This document shows, piece after piece, positions 1 to 8,330 of a stretch of DNA of 64,000 nucleotides. A program made the position numbers and the translations under genes. The notes beneath the pieces were generated by a model that saw nothing but the letters and a program-made list of their open reading frames with translations, had not been told where the DNA came from and made no database searches. The stretch lies in contig NZ_QASN01000020.1 of assembly GCF_003052585.1 (NCBI RefSeq), forward strand, positions 372,001 to 436,000, given 5' to 3'. Position 1 is the first letter of the stretch; the number at the start of each line of letters is the position of its first letter. The DNA comes from Pseudomonas mangrovi (GTDB lineage Bacteria > Pseudomonadota > Gammaproteobacteria > Pseudomonadales > Pseudomonadaceae).

Positions 1-14
1 CGCCCGTGGACGAA

Positions 15-314
15 TCAGAGCATCGAGAGTACCGACAGCCCCAGGGATTGGCGGCCATCTTCAAGATCCAGCGCCCGCACGACCTCGGCCTCTACGTTGA
101 GGTCGGCCAGTTGGTCGTGCTCGGAAGGAATATGCACACCGATGCGGTCGCCTATGGCCAGGCGGGTGGCGGCCTCGACCTGCATGCCGTTGCTCGACAG
201 GTCCAGGCACAGTGCGGGAATCTTCTGCCCGTCGTGAACCAGGGTGACGGGTGCCTCCAGACGCATGCGGATGAAGTCTCGTTTCTCACTGTAGGCGCGG
301 TCAGACGTACTCAT
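15..314 (-). CDS. PilZ domain protein, putative c-di-GMP receptor
   Basis: Ninety-nine residues forming a single PilZ domain. The two signature motifs are visible: R12-x3-R16 (RDFIR) and D38-x-S40-x2-G43 (DLSSNG), which in this family wrap a c-di-GMP dimer. The start was placed at the ATG ending at 314 because GAGAGGA lies just upstream; the frame stays open for another 36 codons, but that part has no PilZ character. It is transcribed divergently from rssB, an arrangement I recall in other pseudomonads. There is no membrane segment, so it is probably cytosolic. Its output partner is unknown. A link to RssB signalling or to the Pel operon 4 kb away is inference from proximity and shared ligand chemistry. 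Confidence 0.88.
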   Translation of the reverse strand: MSTSDRAYSEKRDFIRMRLEAPVTLVHDGQKIPALCLDLSSNGMQVEAATRLAIGDRIGVHIPSEHDQLADLNVEAEVVRALDLEDGRQSLGLSVLSML

Positions 315-526
315 GAATGGCTGTCCTCTCGAGTTGTTTGCGGACGCGGCGCAAGCTCTTATAACCCCCGTGGATTTGAGGTGTAAAGCGACCTTTGGCC
401 AGGCTGTGACGGCTTGAATCACCTGGCGGATGGGAGTACCGTCTGCGCCTTGAATGAAACCCAGTCCCCGCGCTCGGATTGATCGAGGGCGAGCAACGCC
501 TCAAGGCGCCGATTTTCCGGTATCCC

Positions 527-1711
527 ATGCACAACACCCGTGCCAAGTTGCTGATCATTGATGACGATGAGGTCGTGCGTGCAAGTGTCGCGGCCTATCT
601 GGAAGATAGTGGGTTCACGGTGCTGCAGGCGGGTAACGGCGCTGAAGGGCTACGCTGTTTCGAGACCGACCAGCCGCAGCTGGTCATCTGTGATCTGCGC
701 ATGCCCCAGGTCGACGGGCTGGAGCTGATACGACGGGTTGCCGCGGTAGACGCCGACCTTCCGGTGATCGTCATGTCCGGCGCCGGTGTCATGTCCGATG
801 TGGTCGAGGCTCTGCGTCTGGGCGCGGCCGACTATCTGATCAAGCCCCTGGAAGATCTGGCGGTACTCGAGCATTCGGTGAACAGGGCGTTGGACCGTTC
901 GCGGCTGCGGCTGGAAAACACCCGTTATCGCGAAAAGCTCGAGGTGGCCAATCGCGAGCTGCAGACCAGCCTGGACCTGCTGCGCGAAGACCAGACCGCC
1001 GGGCGCCAGGTGCAGATGAACATGCTGCCGGTTACGCCCTGGACGGTGGGCGACCTGCATTTCGCTCACAAGATCATTCCCTCGCTTTATCTGTCTGGCG
1101 ACTTCGTCGACTACTTTCGTATCGACGACCACCGCGTGGGCTTCTACCTCGCCGACGTATCCGGTCACGGCGCTTCTTCGGCTTTCGTCACCGTGCTGCT
1201 CAAGTTCATGACCACCCGCCTGCTGTACGAGTCGCGCAAAGGTGGCAGCCTGCCGGACTTCAATCCGTCGGAGGTGCTCGGCCACATCAACCGCGGGCTG
1301 ATCAACTGCAAGCTGGGCAAACACGTGACCATGCTTGGCGGGGTAATAGATGAGCAGCGCGGTGTGCTGACCTACAGTATCGGTGGGCACTTGCCGCTGC
1401 CGGTTCTGTTTGCCGACGGTGACGCCCGGTACCTGGAGGGACGTGGGCTGCCGGTAGGCCTGTTCGATGAGGCCAGCTACGAAGACCATGAGTTGCCACT
1501 GCCCGAGGCCTTCAGCCTGACCTTGCTGTCCGACGGCATACTGGACCTTTTGCCGGGCGAAACCCTCAAAGAAAAGGAAGCGATACTTCCGCGCATGGTG
1601 GTGGAAGCCGGCGGTACCCTGGACGGTCTGCGTCAGGTGCTTGGGCTGGCAGCACTATCCGACATGCCCGATGACATCGCATTGCTGGTGTTGAGCAGGA
1701 ACCTTGCATGA
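527..1711 (+). CDS. rssB: Response regulator with PPM/SpoIIE-type phosphatase output domain (RssB-like)
   Basis: A receiver domain (about residues 1-125) carries the phosphoacceptor D56 in CDLRMPQVDG and the acidic IDDDE cluster near the N-terminus. A short coiled linker follows, then a SpoIIE/PP2C-like domain with SGDFVDYF and YLADVSGHG, matching the metal-binding aspartates of that family. In this family phosphorylation controls dephosphorylation of a STAS partner, which fits the overlapping STAS gene downstream. The ATG at 527 gives 394 residues and starts directly before the receiver; a TTG at 479 would add 16 unrelated residues. Homologues called RssB/RssC have been linked to RpoS control; that role here is by homology only. 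Confidence 0.85.
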   Translation: MHNTRAKLLIIDDDEVVRASVAAYLEDSGFTVLQAGNGAEGLRCFETDQPQLVICDLRMPQVDGLELIRRVAAVDADLPVIVMSGAGVMSDVVEALRLGAADYLIKPLEDLAVLEHSVNRALDRSRLRLENTRYREKLEVANRELQTSLDLLREDQTAGRQVQMNMLPVTPWTVGDLHFAHKIIPSLYLSGDFVDYFRIDDHRVGFYLADVSGHGASSAFVTVLLKFMTTRLLYESRKGGSLPDFNPSEVLGHINRGLINCKLGKHVTMLGGVIDEQRGVLTYSIGGHLPLPVLFADGDARYLEGRGLPVGLFDEASYEDHELPLPEAFSLTLLSDGILDLLPGETLKEKEAILPRMVVEAGGTLDGLRQVLGLAALSDMPDDIALLVLSRNLA

Positions 1712-2190
1712 GTAGCGGTAAGATCCAGTTCGCGGAAATGGGCGGCACCTTCGTCCTCAAGTTCATCGGCGAAGTGCGGCTGACGCTTTGCTCTGCGCTG
1801 GACTCGACCATCGAGAAGATCTTCAGCGCCCTGAATTTCAGCGCCATCGTCATTGATCTCACCGAAACACGCAGCATCGACAGCACCACGCTGGGGCTGT
1901 TGGCCAAGTTGTCGATTCTGTCGCGACAGAAGGTCGGCCTGTTACCGACACTGGTGACCACCAATGCCGATATCACCCGGTTGCTGCAATCGATGGGCTT
2001 CGATCAGGTGTTCAATATCGTCAACAGTCCGGTCCCTTGCGCCGACTGTCTCACCGACCTGCCTTCACAGGATGAGAGTGAAGCGGTGGTGAGGGACAAG
2101 GTGCTCGAAGCCCACCGGATTCTGATGAGCCTCAACGAGAGCAACCGCGAAGCCTTCCATGACCTGGTCAGCGCGCTGGAGCGCAGCTGA
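1708..2190 (+). CDS. rssC: STAS-domain anti-sigma-factor antagonist (RssC-like)
   Basis: A 160-residue protein with a STAS fold over its first ~110 residues. The conserved loop TRSIDSTTLG contains S56 and S59, the usual region of the serine phosphorylated by partner kinases in SpoIIAA-like proteins. The start overlaps the rssB stop (ATGA), so the two are translationally coupled and RssB is the likely phosphatase. The C-terminal ~50 residues, after a PCADC segment, lie beyond the STAS core. No dedicated kinase gene is visible nearby. Confidence 0.85.
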   Translation: MSSGKIQFAEMGGTFVLKFIGEVRLTLCSALDSTIEKIFSALNFSAIVIDLTETRSIDSTTLGLLAKLSILSRQKVGLLPTLVTTNADITRLLQSMGFDQVFNIVNSPVPCADCLTDLPSQDESEAVVRDKVLEAHRILMSLNESNREAFHDLVSALERS

Positions 2191-2191
2191 T

Positions 2192-3109
2192 TCAGCGTCG
2201 CAGCAAAGCCTCAAGCTTTTCCTGATCGCGGGCAAACAGACGGATGCCTTCCGCCAGCTTCTCGGTGGCCATGGCGTCCTCGTTCATCTGCCAGCGGAAA
2301 TCCTTCTCTTCCAGATGCACGCGGGCCTCGCTACCCGCTCCTGGTGCCAGCACACGACTGAGCGTGCCTTCGTCCTGGCCCAGCTGCTGCAGCAGATCCG
2401 GACTGATGGTCAGGCGATCACAGCCGGCCAGTTGCTCGATCTGCCCCAGATTGCGGAAGCTTGCACCCATCACCACTGTCGGGTAGCCGTGAGCCTTGTA
2501 GTAGTTGTAGATCCGCGTGACCGATTGCACGCCGGGGTCTTCGCTGGCGCTGAACTCGCGCCCTTCGTTCTTCTTGTACCAGTCGTAGATGCGCCCCACG
2601 AAGGGGGAGATGAGGAAGCAGCCGGCTTCGGCACAGGCCACCGCCTGGGCGAACGAAAACAGCAGGGTGAGGTTGGTCTGGATGCCGGCCTTCTCCAGCT
2701 GTTCCGCCGCACGGATGCCTTCCCAGGTCGAGGCGATCTTGATCAGCACCCGATCACGGCCGATGCCGGCCTGCTCGTAGAGACCGATCAGGCGCTCGGC
2801 ACGGGCCAGGGTGGCCTGGGTGTCGAAGGACAGGCGCGCGTCCACCTCGGTGGAGATTCGCCCAGGAATGATCTTGAGAATTTCGCTACCGACCGCAACC
2901 GCAAAACGGTCACAGACCAGGCTGATATCGCTGCCGGCGTCGGCGACGGCCTGTTCGATCAGCTCGGCATAGCGCGGCAAGGCGGCGGCCTTGAGTAGCA
3001 GGGAAGGGTTGGTGGTGGCGTCGACCGGCGTGTGGCGGGCGATGGCGTCAAGATCGCCGCTGTCGGCAACCACGGTGGTGTGCTGCTTGAGCTGCTGCAG
3101 TTTGGACAT
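2192..3109 (-). CDS. tal: Transaldolase
   Basis: Class I aldolase of the non-oxidative pentose phosphate pathway, moving a dihydroxyacetone unit between sedoheptulose-7-P and glyceraldehyde-3-P. At 305 residues it is close to the usual length for TalB-type enzymes. D17 and the Schiff-base K124 in [11 protein letters not shown] are present, as are the [10 protein letters not shown] and EVDARLSFD family motifs. It ends one base after the stop of rssC, so the two genes converge with no intergenic space and no room for a separate terminator. It lies 114 bp downstream of dusA on the same strand. Confidence 0.97.
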   Translation of the reverse strand: MSKLQQLKQHTTVVADSGDLDAIARHTPVDATTNPSLLLKAAALPRYAELIEQAVADAGSDISLVCDRFAVAVGSEILKIIPGRISTEVDARLSFDTQATLARAERLIGLYEQAGIGRDRVLIKIASTWEGIRAAEQLEKAGIQTNLTLLFSFAQAVACAEAGCFLISPFVGRIYDWYKKNEGREFSASEDPGVQSVTRIYNYYKAHGYPTVVMGASFRNLGQIEQLAGCDRLTISPDLLQQLGQDEGTLSRVLAPGAGSEARVHLEEKDFRWQMNEDAMATEKLAEGIRLFARDQEKLEALLRR

Positions 3110-3223
3110 GGGAGGGCTCTGTTCTGGGCAATGGCTCGACCTTACCCGAGCGCGCGGGGCCGCTCAACGGCCGCGCTGCTCGGAGCGCAAGGCTTTGATG
3201 CAGAGCACGTTCGGACGTTCCCG

Positions 3224-4210
3224 TCAGCGACCTTCGAGTAGTGCGATTGCCTGCTCGAGCAGGCCGAGCGGTTTTTGGGTCTGGTGCACGTCGACGGACA
3301 GCAGTTGGCGGAAGCGGCGCGCCCCAGGGAAGCCCTGTCCCAGCCCCAGAACATGCCGGGTGATGTGATGCATGGCGCCGCCTTCGGCCAGGTGCGCCTC
3401 TATATAAGGCAGCATGCGCCTTAGGGCGTCGGCGCGAGAGAGCGGCTCAGTGCTGCAGCCGAACAGGGTGCGGTCCACGCCTGCGAGCAGGTAGGGGTTG
3501 TGATAGGCCTCGCGGCCCAGCATCACCCCATCGAAGGTTTGCAGATGCTCGGTGCACTCACCGAGCGTACGTATGCCACCGTTGAGGATGAACTGCAGGT
3601 CCGGGAAGTCCTGCTTCAGTTGCGCCGCCACTTCGTAGCGCAGAGGCGGCACCTCGCGGTTTTCCTTGGGCGACAGGCCCTCGAGGATCGCAATCCGCGC
3701 GTGCACGGTGAAGCTGCGGCAACCCGCCTCGCTGACAAGTCCCACGAAATCGCACAGCTGCGCGTAGCTGTCATGCCCGTTTATGCCGATGCGGTGCTTG
3801 ACCGTCACCTCGATAGCCACCGCATCGCGCATCGCCTTGACGCAATCCGCTACCAGTTGCGGATGTGCCATCAGGCAGGCACCGATCATGTTGTTCTGTA
3901 CCCGGTCGCTCGGGCAGCCGACATTCAGATTGATCTCGTCGTAACCGGCCTGCTCGCCGAGCCGCGCGCAGGCGGCCAGGTCGGCCGGTCGGCTGCCGCC
4001 CAGTTGCAGAGCCAGCGGGTGCTCGATTTCGTGATGACGTAGAAAGCGCTGTGTGTCCCCGTGCAGCAGCGCGCCGGTGGTGACCATCTCGGTGTAGAGC
4101 AGGGCATGGCGCGACAGCTGGCGGAGGAAGAACCGACAATGACGGTCAGTCCAGTCCATCATCGGCGCGACGGAGAAGCGGCGATCCGGTTTTGGCGGGC
4201 GATTGAGCAT
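3224..4210 (-). CDS. dusA: tRNA-dihydrouridine(20/20a) synthase DusA
   Basis: An FMN-dependent enzyme that reduces uridine 20/20a in the tRNA D-loop. The TIM-barrel start SVAPMMDWTDRHCRFF is typical of DusA, and the catalytic cysteine is C99 in NVGCPS. The ATG ending at 4210 gives 328 residues and begins just before the conserved motif. A GTG 69 bp upstream would add residues with no family similarity. The Shine-Dalgarno is weak. Divergent from the pelX-pel operon across about 350 bp. Confidence 0.96.
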   Translation of the reverse strand: MLNRPPKPDRRFSVAPMMDWTDRHCRFFLRQLSRHALLYTEMVTTGALLHGDTQRFLRHHEIEHPLALQLGGSRPADLAACARLGEQAGYDEINLNVGCPSDRVQNNMIGACLMAHPQLVADCVKAMRDAVAIEVTVKHRIGINGHDSYAQLCDFVGLVSEAGCRSFTVHARIAILEGLSPKENREVPPLRYEVAAQLKQDFPDLQFILNGGIRTLGECTEHLQTFDGVMLGREAYHNPYLLAGVDRTLFGCSTEPLSRADALRRMLPYIEAHLAEGGAMHHITRHVLGLGQGFPGARRFRQLLSVDVHQTQKPLGLLEQAIALLEGR

Positions 4211-4564
4211 TATCTGGATGGTTCGGGAAAAGGGACGGCATTGTACATGCAGTCCGATGGGGTCGGTATTTGTGACCACTGGTGAGGGTTTTCGACAATC
4301 GGCGGCTGTGTATGTCAGGAGGCTTCGCTATACAGCTAGGGGTAACTGCGAGTCATCCGGAGCGGGCCGGCGAGCACTTTTTGACGAAATGTTGCGAGCG
4401 ATTTTGTGATACTGCTATCATATTGACATCGCGTTTGGGTGTAGGCGATTATTTGACGGTCGGGCACGGATGCAGTGTTTCAGAGTCGCATGAGGCGAGT
4501 CTTTTGGCAGCAACTGCCCTGGTTTCTGAATTTTCAAGTCGTTTTCTTCAAGTGGGTTTTCAAC
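4211..4564. promoter_or_regulatory. Intergenic control region between dusA and the pelX-pelA-G operon
   Basis: About 350 bp without a convincing gene, and clearly more AT-rich than its surroundings around 4380-4560. A plausible sigma70 promoter toward pelX is TTGACA at 4423-4428, 18 bases, then GATTAT at 4447-4452. TTGAC half-sites resembling part of the FleQ recognition sequence occur at 4423 and 4453. Pel operons in P. aeruginosa are repressed and activated by FleQ in a c-di-GMP-dependent way, so FleQ control here is reasonable but inferred. Confidence 0.4.
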
Positions 4565-5497
4565 GTGTCTGATGTCCCCATTCTGGTAACGGGTGGTGCC
4601 GGTTTCATCGGCTCGCACCTGGTCGATCTGCTGTTGTCGCGTGGTTGCGCTGTTCGTGTTCTGGATAACCTGTCCACTGGCAAGAAGAGCAATCTTGCGC
4701 TGGACAACCCCCGCCTGCAGTTCATCCAGGGTGATGTTGCCGACGCCGCTTGCGTCGATGCTGCCGTCAACGGCTGCGCCGGCGTGGCGCATCTGGCCGC
4801 AGTCGCTTCGGTACAGGCGTCGGTGGAAGACCCGCTGGGCACTCACCAGGCCAACTTCATCGGTACCCTGAATCTGTGCGACAGCATGCGTAGGCATGGC
4901 GTGCGCCGAGTCGTGTTCGCGTCAAGCGCCGCGGTGTACGGGCAGAACGGCGAGGGGCAGGCGATTGCCGAGGAGACGCCGAAAGCGCCCCTGACGCCTT
5001 ATGCGATCGACAAGCTGGCCAGCGAGCATTTGCTCGATTTCTATGCCCGCCAGCACGGCCTGGAGCCGGCCATCTTCCGCTTCTTCAATATCTTCGGTCC
5101 GCGCCAGGATCCGTCGTCGCCATACTCAGGCGTCATCAGCATCTTCGTCGAGCGTGCGCTGAAGGGCGTGCCGATCAAGGTGTTCGGCGATGGCGAGCAG
5201 ACCCGCGATTTCGTCTATGTGGCGGATCTGGTGGCAGTCCTCGCGCAGGCGCTGGAGGCACCTGCCGTCCTCGCCGGTGCGGTCAATCTCGGTCTTGGAC
5301 GCTCCACCAGCCTCAATCTTTTGCTCGAATGCGTAGGTCAGCTGTGCGGCGGTTTGCCGGTAGTGACTCACGAGGGCTCGCGTGCGGGTGACATCCGTCA
5401 TTCGCTGGCCGATAACAGCCGTTTGCTGGAGCGTTTCCAGCTGACCCAACCCACTTCGTTGAAAGACGGATTGCAGGCGCTGATCGCATCCTTCTGA
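4565..5497 (+). CDS. pelX: PelX, UDP-N-acetylglucosamine C4-epimerase
   Basis: Short-chain dehydrogenase/epimerase with the Rossmann signature VTGGAGFIGSHL at the N-terminus and the catalytic pair S121 (SSAAVYG) and Y146-x3-K150 (YAIDK). With the GTG start at 4565 these fall at positions 121 and 146, the numbering I recall for P. protegens PelX, which supports this start over an in-frame ATG 90 bp upstream. It interconverts UDP-GlcNAc and UDP-GalNAc, supplying GalNAc for Pel. It sits 28 bp ahead of pelA and is probably its first operon partner; P. aeruginosa lacks pelX in its pel operon. Length 310 residues, cytosolic. Confidence 0.92.
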   Translation: MSDVPILVTGGAGFIGSHLVDLLLSRGCAVRVLDNLSTGKKSNLALDNPRLQFIQGDVADAACVDAAVNGCAGVAHLAAVASVQASVEDPLGTHQANFIGTLNLCDSMRRHGVRRVVFASSAAVYGQNGEGQAIAEETPKAPLTPYAIDKLASEHLLDFYARQHGLEPAIFRFFNIFGPRQDPSSPYSGVISIFVERALKGVPIKVFGDGEQTRDFVYVADLVAVLAQALEAPAVLAGAVNLGLGRSTSLNLLLECVGQLCGGLPVVTHEGSRAGDIRHSLADNSRLLERFQLTQPTSLKDGLQALIASF

Positions 5498-5525
5498 AGG
5501 TGTAATTGGCAAGGAAGGTAATTCG

Positions 5526-8330
5526 ATGGTTAGCGGTTTTCGCCACCGGCACGGACGCTGGGCTGGGCATGTGCTCAGCGTGGTGCTGCTAGGACTGTTG
5601 CTGGCTTCCTTTGCTCGCGCCGATACCTCGCGACCATCCAGTGTCGCCTTCTGGTATGCCGAGCAGCCGCCGCTCGAAGAGCTTGCCCAGTTTGACTGGG
5701 TAGTGCTCGAAACGGGTCATCTGGCCGCTGCCGATGTCTCCTTCCTCGCACGGCAGGGCGCCAGGCCGTTCGCCTATCTTTCCATCGGCGAGATCGATAG
5801 CCATCAGGCTGGCCAGGCAGATCTGTCGGCGGAGGCGGCTACAGCGATGCGCAACGAGGCCTGGGACAGCCAGGTCATGGATCTGGCCGCCCCTGCCTGG
5901 CGTGAGCATCTGCTGACGCGTGCAGGCATGCTGCGTGATCAGGGCTACCGCGGTCTGTTCCTCGATACGCTCGACAGTTTCATGCTGTTGCCCGAGGCAC
6001 AGCGCCCGGCTCAGCGGGATGCGTTGATCTCGTTGCTGCGTGAGCTAAAGACGCGCTATCCAGAGCTTGCGCTGTTCTTCAATCGGGGCTTCGAAGTGCT
6101 GCCCGAACTCGATCAGGTCGCCGCAGCGGTGGCGGTCGAGTCGATTCATGCGGGCTGGGATGCCCAGCGCGGTGAGTATCGTGAGGTGCCCGCCGCCGAC
6201 CGGCAGTGGCTGGAAGCCCAGCTGAAGCCGCTGCAAGAGCGCGGTCTGCCGATAGTGGCGATCGAATATCTGCCGCCGAAACAGCGTCCCGAGGCACGCA
6301 AGCTGGCCCGGCAACTGCTGGCGGAGGGCTATCTGCCTTTCATCAGCACGCCGGAGCTGGACTATCTCGGCGTTGGCGCGGTCGAGGTGCAACCGCGCCG
6401 TATCGCCCTGCTCTATGACCCGCGTGAAGGCGATGTTCCGGAAAGTCCCGGTCATGTGCATCTGGGCGGGCTGCTGGAGTATCTCGGTTATCGGGTCGAC
6501 TACCTGGCGGCGGACGCCCTTCCTCGCGGCCGGGCTTTGGGCCTCTACGCCGGCGTCGTGGTCTGGATGACCAGCGGCGCGCCACTGGATAGTCAGCCAT
6601 TCGACGCCTGGCTTGGGGCACGCCTGGAGGAGGGCGTGCCGTTGGCATTCATGGCCGGACTCCCGGTGGAGAATTCGGCGTTACTACAGCGTATTGGTCT
6701 GAAACGCGGCGACGGCCCGGTCCGTCCGGGGCTGCAGCTGGTGGATCATGATGCAGCGTTGCTGGGTGCTTTCGAGGCACCGCTGGTGGTTCGCTCACGC
6801 GGACTGCTCGACGTTTCGGTGCTGAAAGGCGGCCCGCAGGCTGCGCTGACCCTGGTCAGTGACTCCGGTGAGCAACTGGTCCCGGTTGCCCTGGGAGAGT
6901 GGGGCGGCATGGCGCTGGCGCCTTACGTGTTCGAGGAGAGCGCGGAAAACCGCCGTTGGATTCTCGATCCTTTCGCCTTCGTCCAGCGTGCCTTGCGCCT
7001 GCCGCCGCTGCCGGCACCGGATACCACCACCGAGAACGGGCGGCGGATCGCTACCGTGCATGTCGATGGCGACGGTTTCCCCTCGCGCGCGGAGGTGCCG
7101 GGCACGCCCTATTCGGGGCAACTGGTGCTGGATGAGTTCATCGAGCCCTATCCGCTGCTCAGTTCGATCTCGGTGGTGGAGGGCGAGGTCGGTCCGCGCG
7201 GCATGTTCCCGCACCTTGCGCGGGAGCTCGAACCCATCGCGCGGAAAATCTTTGCTCATCCGCGCGTCGAGGTCGCCAGTCACACTTTCAGTCATCCGTT
7301 CTTCTGGCAGCCGGAGAAGGTCAGCCAGCGCGAGGGCTTCAAGGCCGACTACGGTTTCAAGATGGCCATCCCGGGCTATGACCAGGTCGACTTCGAGCGC
7401 GAAATCGTCGGCACCCGCGACTACATCAATCAGCGTCTGACCACAGCGCAGAAGCCGGTGAAGATGATCTTCTGGTCCGGTGATGCCTTGCCCGACGCCG
7501 CCACCATCCGCATGGCCTACGAAGCAGGCTTGCCCAACGTCAACGGCGGGGTGACCGCGCTGACCCGGGCCAACCCCTCGCTGACCGGACTGTACCCGCT
7601 GCTGCGACCCACCGAAGGTGGCTTGCAGATCTACGCGCCGATCATCAACGAGAACGTCTACACCAATCTCTGGCAGGGCCCTTACTACGGCTTCCGCGGC
7701 GTTATCGAGACCTTCGAGTTGACCGACCAGCCACGACGCCTGCGCGGGCTGCATCTCTACTACCACTTCTATGCCGGCACCAAACAGGCGTCGATCAAGG
7801 TCATGGCCGACATCTATCGGCACATCCTCGACCAGCAGCCGATGTCGCTGTGGATGAGTGATTACCTTGAGCGGGTGCGCGGTCTGTATCACGCCAGTCT
7901 TGCGCGCACTCCGGATGGCGACTGGCAGATTCGTTCGCTGCAGGGCCTGCGTACCTTGCGTCTGGACCCTGCTCTGGGCTGGCCGGACCTGGCGCGCTCC
8001 GAAGGCGTTGCCGGTGTGCGCGATCTGCCGCAGGGCCGTTACGTGCATCTGAGCGGTGAGCGTGCCCTGCTGGCGCTGCGGCAGACCCGCGATCCGCGCC
8101 CGGCGCTGGAGCAGGCCAACCTACCGCTGCAACAGTGGCGGTATCTGGATGCGCAGCGGGTGCAGTTTTCCTTCGCTGGCGAATTTCCTCTGCAGCTGTC
8201 GGTGCGCTCGGCCACTGCCTGTCGCATCGAGGCCCAGGGCCGGCGATTTGCCGGTCGCCAGAGCGCCGGTCTCTGGCACTTCGACATTCCTTTGAAGCAG
8301 GTGAGCGATGCGCGACTCCTCTGCAACTAA
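5526..8330 (+). CDS. pelA: PelA, periplasmic Pel deacetylase/glycoside hydrolase
   Basis: A Sec signal peptide ending near SFARA (about residue 32) directs it to the periplasm. Residues ~45-290 form the GH166-like hydrolase domain, with E205 in AVAVESIHAGW the likely counterpart of catalytic E218 in P. aeruginosa. A Rossmann-like middle region follows. The polysaccharide deacetylase domain has metal/catalytic residues D514 and D516 (HVDGDGF) and H586/H590 (SHTFSHPFF), each 14 positions below the PAO1 numbers. It partly deacetylates Pel and can cleave it. AAGGAAGG precedes the ATG. The 3' end overlaps pelB by 23 bp. Confidence 0.97.
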   Translation: MVSGFRHRHGRWAGHVLSVVLLGLLLASFARADTSRPSSVAFWYAEQPPLEELAQFDWVVLETGHLAAADVSFLARQGARPFAYLSIGEIDSHQAGQADLSAEAATAMRNEAWDSQVMDLAAPAWREHLLTRAGMLRDQGYRGLFLDTLDSFMLLPEAQRPAQRDALISLLRELKTRYPELALFFNRGFEVLPELDQVAAAVAVESIHAGWDAQRGEYREVPAADRQWLEAQLKPLQERGLPIVAIEYLPPKQRPEARKLARQLLAEGYLPFISTPELDYLGVGAVEVQPRRIALLYDPREGDVPESPGHVHLGGLLEYLGYRVDYLAADALPRGRALGLYAGVVVWMTSGAPLDSQPFDAWLGARLEEGVPLAFMAGLPVENSALLQRIGLKRGDGPVRPGLQLVDHDAALLGAFEAPLVVRSRGLLDVSVLKGGPQAALTLVSDSGEQLVPVALGEWGGMALAPYVFEESAENRRWILDPFAFVQRALRLPPLPAPDTTTENGRRIATVHVDGDGFPSRAEVPGTPYSGQLVLDEFIEPYPLLSSISVVEGEVGPRGMFPHLARELEPIARKIFAHPRVEVASHTFSHPFFWQPEKVSQREGFKADYGFKMAIPGYDQVDFEREIVGTRDYINQRLTTAQKPVKMIFWSGDALPDAATIRMAYEAGLPNVNGGVTALTRANPSLTGLYPLLRPTEGGLQIYAPIINENVYTNLWQGPYYGFRGVIETFELTDQPRRLRGLHLYYHFYAGTKQASIKVMADIYRHILDQQPMSLWMSDYLERVRGLYHASLARTPDGDWQIRSLQGLRTLRLDPALGWPDLARSEGVAGVRDLPQGRYVHLSGERALLALRQTRDPRPALEQANLPLQQWRYLDAQRVQFSFAGEFPLQLSVRSATACRIEAQGRRFAGRQSAGLWHFDIPLKQVSDARLLCN

